From Cokeromyces recurvatus (taxonomy: Eukaryota > Mucoromycota > Mucoromycetes > Mucorales > Mucoraceae): a stretch of DNA of 64,000 nt. This document shows, piece after piece, positions 62,140-64,000 of this stretch. The notes under the pieces were generated by a model, which was not told the origin of the DNA, ran no database searches, and saw only the letters and a program-made list of their open reading frames with translations. The stretch lies in NCBI RefSeq assembly GCF_025118155.1, contig NW_026251407.1, positions 1 through 64,000 on the forward strand. Reading direction: 5' to 3'. Position numbers and translations under genes: made by a program. Each line of letters starts with the position of its first letter. The first letter of the stretch is position 1.

Positions 62140-62651
62140 ATGGTAAGGATAAAGGAAGATATTCATTAAAGAAGGAAACAGAAAAAAAAGATGGATTAAT
62201 GTGTGACAGATGAAAAGAGAGAGTGAGAGTAAAAGAGCTTAAAAGGAAACCACCAATTATATGGATGTGATGGATAAACGAAAAAAAAAAGAGAGAGAGA
62301 GAGAGATGGAGAAAACTTACAAAATTCAGATGATGATCTAGATTTCTAATTTAATCTTCATGCACATGTGTGTGTATACATGTATTTTTATTTTATTTTG
62401 AATAGCCTTCTCAAAAGTCTTTCATCACCAAAGTCAAGCTTGGCAAGGCCAAGAAGCAAAACCGTCCTTTGCCTCACTGGTTCCGTATGAAGTCTGACAC
62501 TAAGATTCGGTATGAAAGCATTTTTTTTTTTTTTTTATTTCGATATTTTTTTTTGAACTGATTTATTAATCACATTCTCCCTCTTTTTTTTTTTGCTCAT
62601 AGTTGGAATGCCAAGAGACGTAACTGGCGTCACACCAAGTTGAACATCTAA
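62140..62651 (+). CDS. RPL39: 60S ribosomal protein eL39
   Basis: Tiny basic protein lining the ribosome exit tunnel. Exons 62140-62142 (ATG only), 62406-62509 and 62603-62651 give exactly the universal 51 aa. It reads P-SQKSFITKVKLGKAKKQ, then RPLPHWFRMKSDTKIRWNAK and RRNWRHTKLNI. Exon 2 starts with CCT (Pro2) right after a TAG acceptor, so Met must be spliced on; ATG followed by GTAAGG at 62143 is the nearest suitable source (263-nt intron). Codon use is C/G-ending, as for RPL8. Too short and too split to appear as a simple open frame. Confidence 0.93.
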
Positions 62652-63644
62652 GTTCACATCATTCTCGACTCGACTTGTTTTTCTTTTTTTCTTTGAAGAG
62701 GGAAAATAATAAACAAAAAGGAAGAAATACTCCTTCATTCCTGAGTTTTTTTTTTTCGAAAATGAACCTTTATTTTTTGACGTCAAATGAAATGGAATGC
62801 TATATTTTTTTTCACTTTTTAATTATTTGTTTAGACTGTATGATTTAGAGTAGAGATATAAATGTATATATTTGTGTGTGTGTGTGTGTGTGTATGTATG
62901 TGTATGTATTATTTATGAATACATAAATAGCACAGAATAATGAAACGCGTATAAGCTTTTTTTTTGATAAAATTAATAAAGTATAACAAGCACAAAGTTA
63001 TAGATTCTGCACATAAGATTCATGTAAATATTCATTGTCTTGTACATAATAATATACTTTATCTTTGTAACTTTATAAAGAATATCATGAGATGATGTAA
63101 ATATGACAGAAAGGGAGAAGGGGAGATGATGTATGTGCATACAAGTCATTGTTATAAACATCTGTTTTCTTTTCATTAATATAAAGTTTGTTTGATTCTA
63201 TTTCTGTAATCTAAGCTTATCTCTTCTATATTAAAATACTAACATAAAGAAAATCTTAAAATTGTATGTAAATAATCTCTTATTCTGGTATGATCCGCAT
63301 GTATAAAAAAAAAAATTAGGGGGTAATAATAAAGGACAACTATAGAAGAGCTTCTAGGCCCTGATGATCAACATAACAAAATGATATTAATAAATACACG
63401 TCAAAAATAAAACCATAATACCATTAAACAAAGAAGCAGTATACATGTGCTTATATTTTGTAAATAACCTCCTTAATACTTGATATAAATATATACAAAT
63501 ATATGTATATGTATGTGTATGTGTATGTATATATATATATAGCTTGTCTTTTTTTTTCATATAATTCTAAATTATATATATTCTTTCTCTCTCTCTCTCT
63601 CTCTTTTTCTCTCTCCTATATATCTATTCTAGCATATATAAGAA
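62652..63644. other. Intergenic region with simple repeats
   Basis: Contains (GT)n (about 62873-62910), TA/GT-rich alternation (63490-63540) and a (CT)n tract (63586-63617) that leads into the next gene. No gene seen. Confidence 0.5.
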
Positions 63645-63888
63645 ATGGGTTATTTTGACTGCTATATAAATCAATATTACAACAACAACAGTGATACATC
63701 TAATAAAGTACATCATGTTAATATGGCATACGCTATTAAGCCATTAAACTTACAAGGTGGACAATGGTAAGTAAACAAAACATACAATATAGAATACATA
63801 TAGGGTTATTTAAACATCTATATACATATATAGTACTTGGTGTGGTAAATACGGTCATAAAAGAATATCATGTCCATTACTAAAATAA
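63645..63888 (+). CDS. Small CCHC zinc-knuckle protein
   Basis: Exons 63645-63766 and 63834-63888 (67-nt GTAAGT...TAG intron) give 58 aa. The N-terminal half is Asn/Tyr-rich (NQYYNNNSDTSN). The second half ends GGQCTWCGKYGHKRISCPLL, a perfect C-x2-C-x4-H-x4-C zinc knuckle. The intron falls within the first zinc-ligand codon (TG|T). Such single knuckles bind single-stranded nucleic acid and are common in retroelement Gag proteins and in RNA-handling proteins. At 58 aa it has no other domain, so it could be a small host protein or a captured Gag-like remnant. A (CT)n-rich leader lies just upstream, as for the Cys/His gene at 27692. Confidence 0.55.
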
Positions 63889-64000
63889 GTCTTGACATAT
63901 TTATATGTAAATATTATTTCTTTTTTTTTACACGTTCTTTTCTTTAATTCCTCTCCTTCTATTACTACTGTACTCTTTATATGACCAACATCTTTAATAT
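63889..64000. other. Window edge
   Basis: T-rich 3' flank. Nothing recognised. Confidence 0.3.

Noticed and set aside
62320..62335. Box C-like ATGATGA inside the first RPL39 intron (possible snoRNA)
   Set aside because: No box D (CTGA) at a suitable distance and no terminal stem.
1..64000. CRISPR arrays, bacterial operons, ribosome-binding sites
   Set aside because: The window is eukaryotic nuclear DNA; the repeats seen are simple microsatellites without spacers.

Overview
The window is nuclear DNA from a filamentous fungus, most likely an early-diverging one of the Mucorales type (Mucor/Rhizopus relatives). The reasons are strong AT richness, very long A/T homopolymers between genes, introns mostly of 55-85 nt with GTAAGT/GTATGT donors and TAG/CAG acceptors, fungal-type genes (Zn2Cys6 regulator, Cas1-like acyltransferase, Rad3, Get2-like) and decayed DNA transposons. 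The species assignment is inference. All exon structures were built by hand; most multi-exon models close exactly in frame, and that arithmetic is the main support for the introns.

Layout. 0.07-0.85 kb: GET2-like ER receptor (-). 1.9-2.9 kb: a broken gene of unknown family (+). 3.2-5.7 kb: SDP1/TGL-type patatin lipase (-). 6.8-8.0 kb: ribonucleotide reductase small subunit (+), with ACGCGT-type boxes upstream. 8.1-8.3 kb: an (AAAAT)n array. 8.4-11.1 kb: cysteinyl-tRNA synthetase (-), with a possible mitochondrial presequence from an upstream start. 11.9-19.7 kb: a giant ASH/MSP-repeat protein (+). 20.1-21.2 kb: U1A/U2B''-like spliceosomal protein (-). 22.0-25.0 kb: Rad3/XPD helicase (+) with a 5-nt first exon. 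25.6-26.6 kb: RNA polymerase III subunit RPC5 (+). 27.7 kb: small Cys/His protein. 28.3-28.7 kb: two DDE transposase scraps. 30.5-31.6 kb: GPN2 GTPase (-), divergent from a DXD glycosyltransferase (+). 33.1-33.7 kb: a 594-bp inverted-repeat element. 33.9-36.7 kb: IQGAP-type RasGAP (-). 37.0-37.8 kb: Vps68/TMEM50 (-). 38.3-39.1 kb: mitochondrial uS4 (+). 39.9-40.1 kb: small secreted Cys-rich reading frame interrupted by TGA (-). 41.6-43.1 kb: cystinosin (-) with a 14-nt exon. 44.8-47.3 kb: Zn2Cys6 factor (+). 48.3-49.4 kb: ribosomal protein eL8 (+). 52.0-52.9 kb RIB3 (+) faces 53.0-53.8 kb FMN1 (-). 53.9-57.0 kb: two unrecognised proteins (-). 59.4-62.0 kb: CASD1/Cas1-type acyltransferase (+). 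62.1-62.7 kb: ribosomal protein eL39 (+). 63.6-63.9 kb: small CCHC zinc-knuckle protein (+).

Most genes are housekeeping and functionally unrelated. The exception is RIB3 with riboflavin kinase, two steps of flavin supply placed tail to tail. The two cytosolic ribosomal protein genes share an architecture: a start-codon-only first exon, a long first intron, and two common promoter motifs. No CRISPR array, rRNA or tRNA gene was found. The least explained items are the broken gene at 1.9-2.9 kb, the inverted-repeat element, the UGA-interrupted Cys-rich frame, and the ASH-repeat giant.
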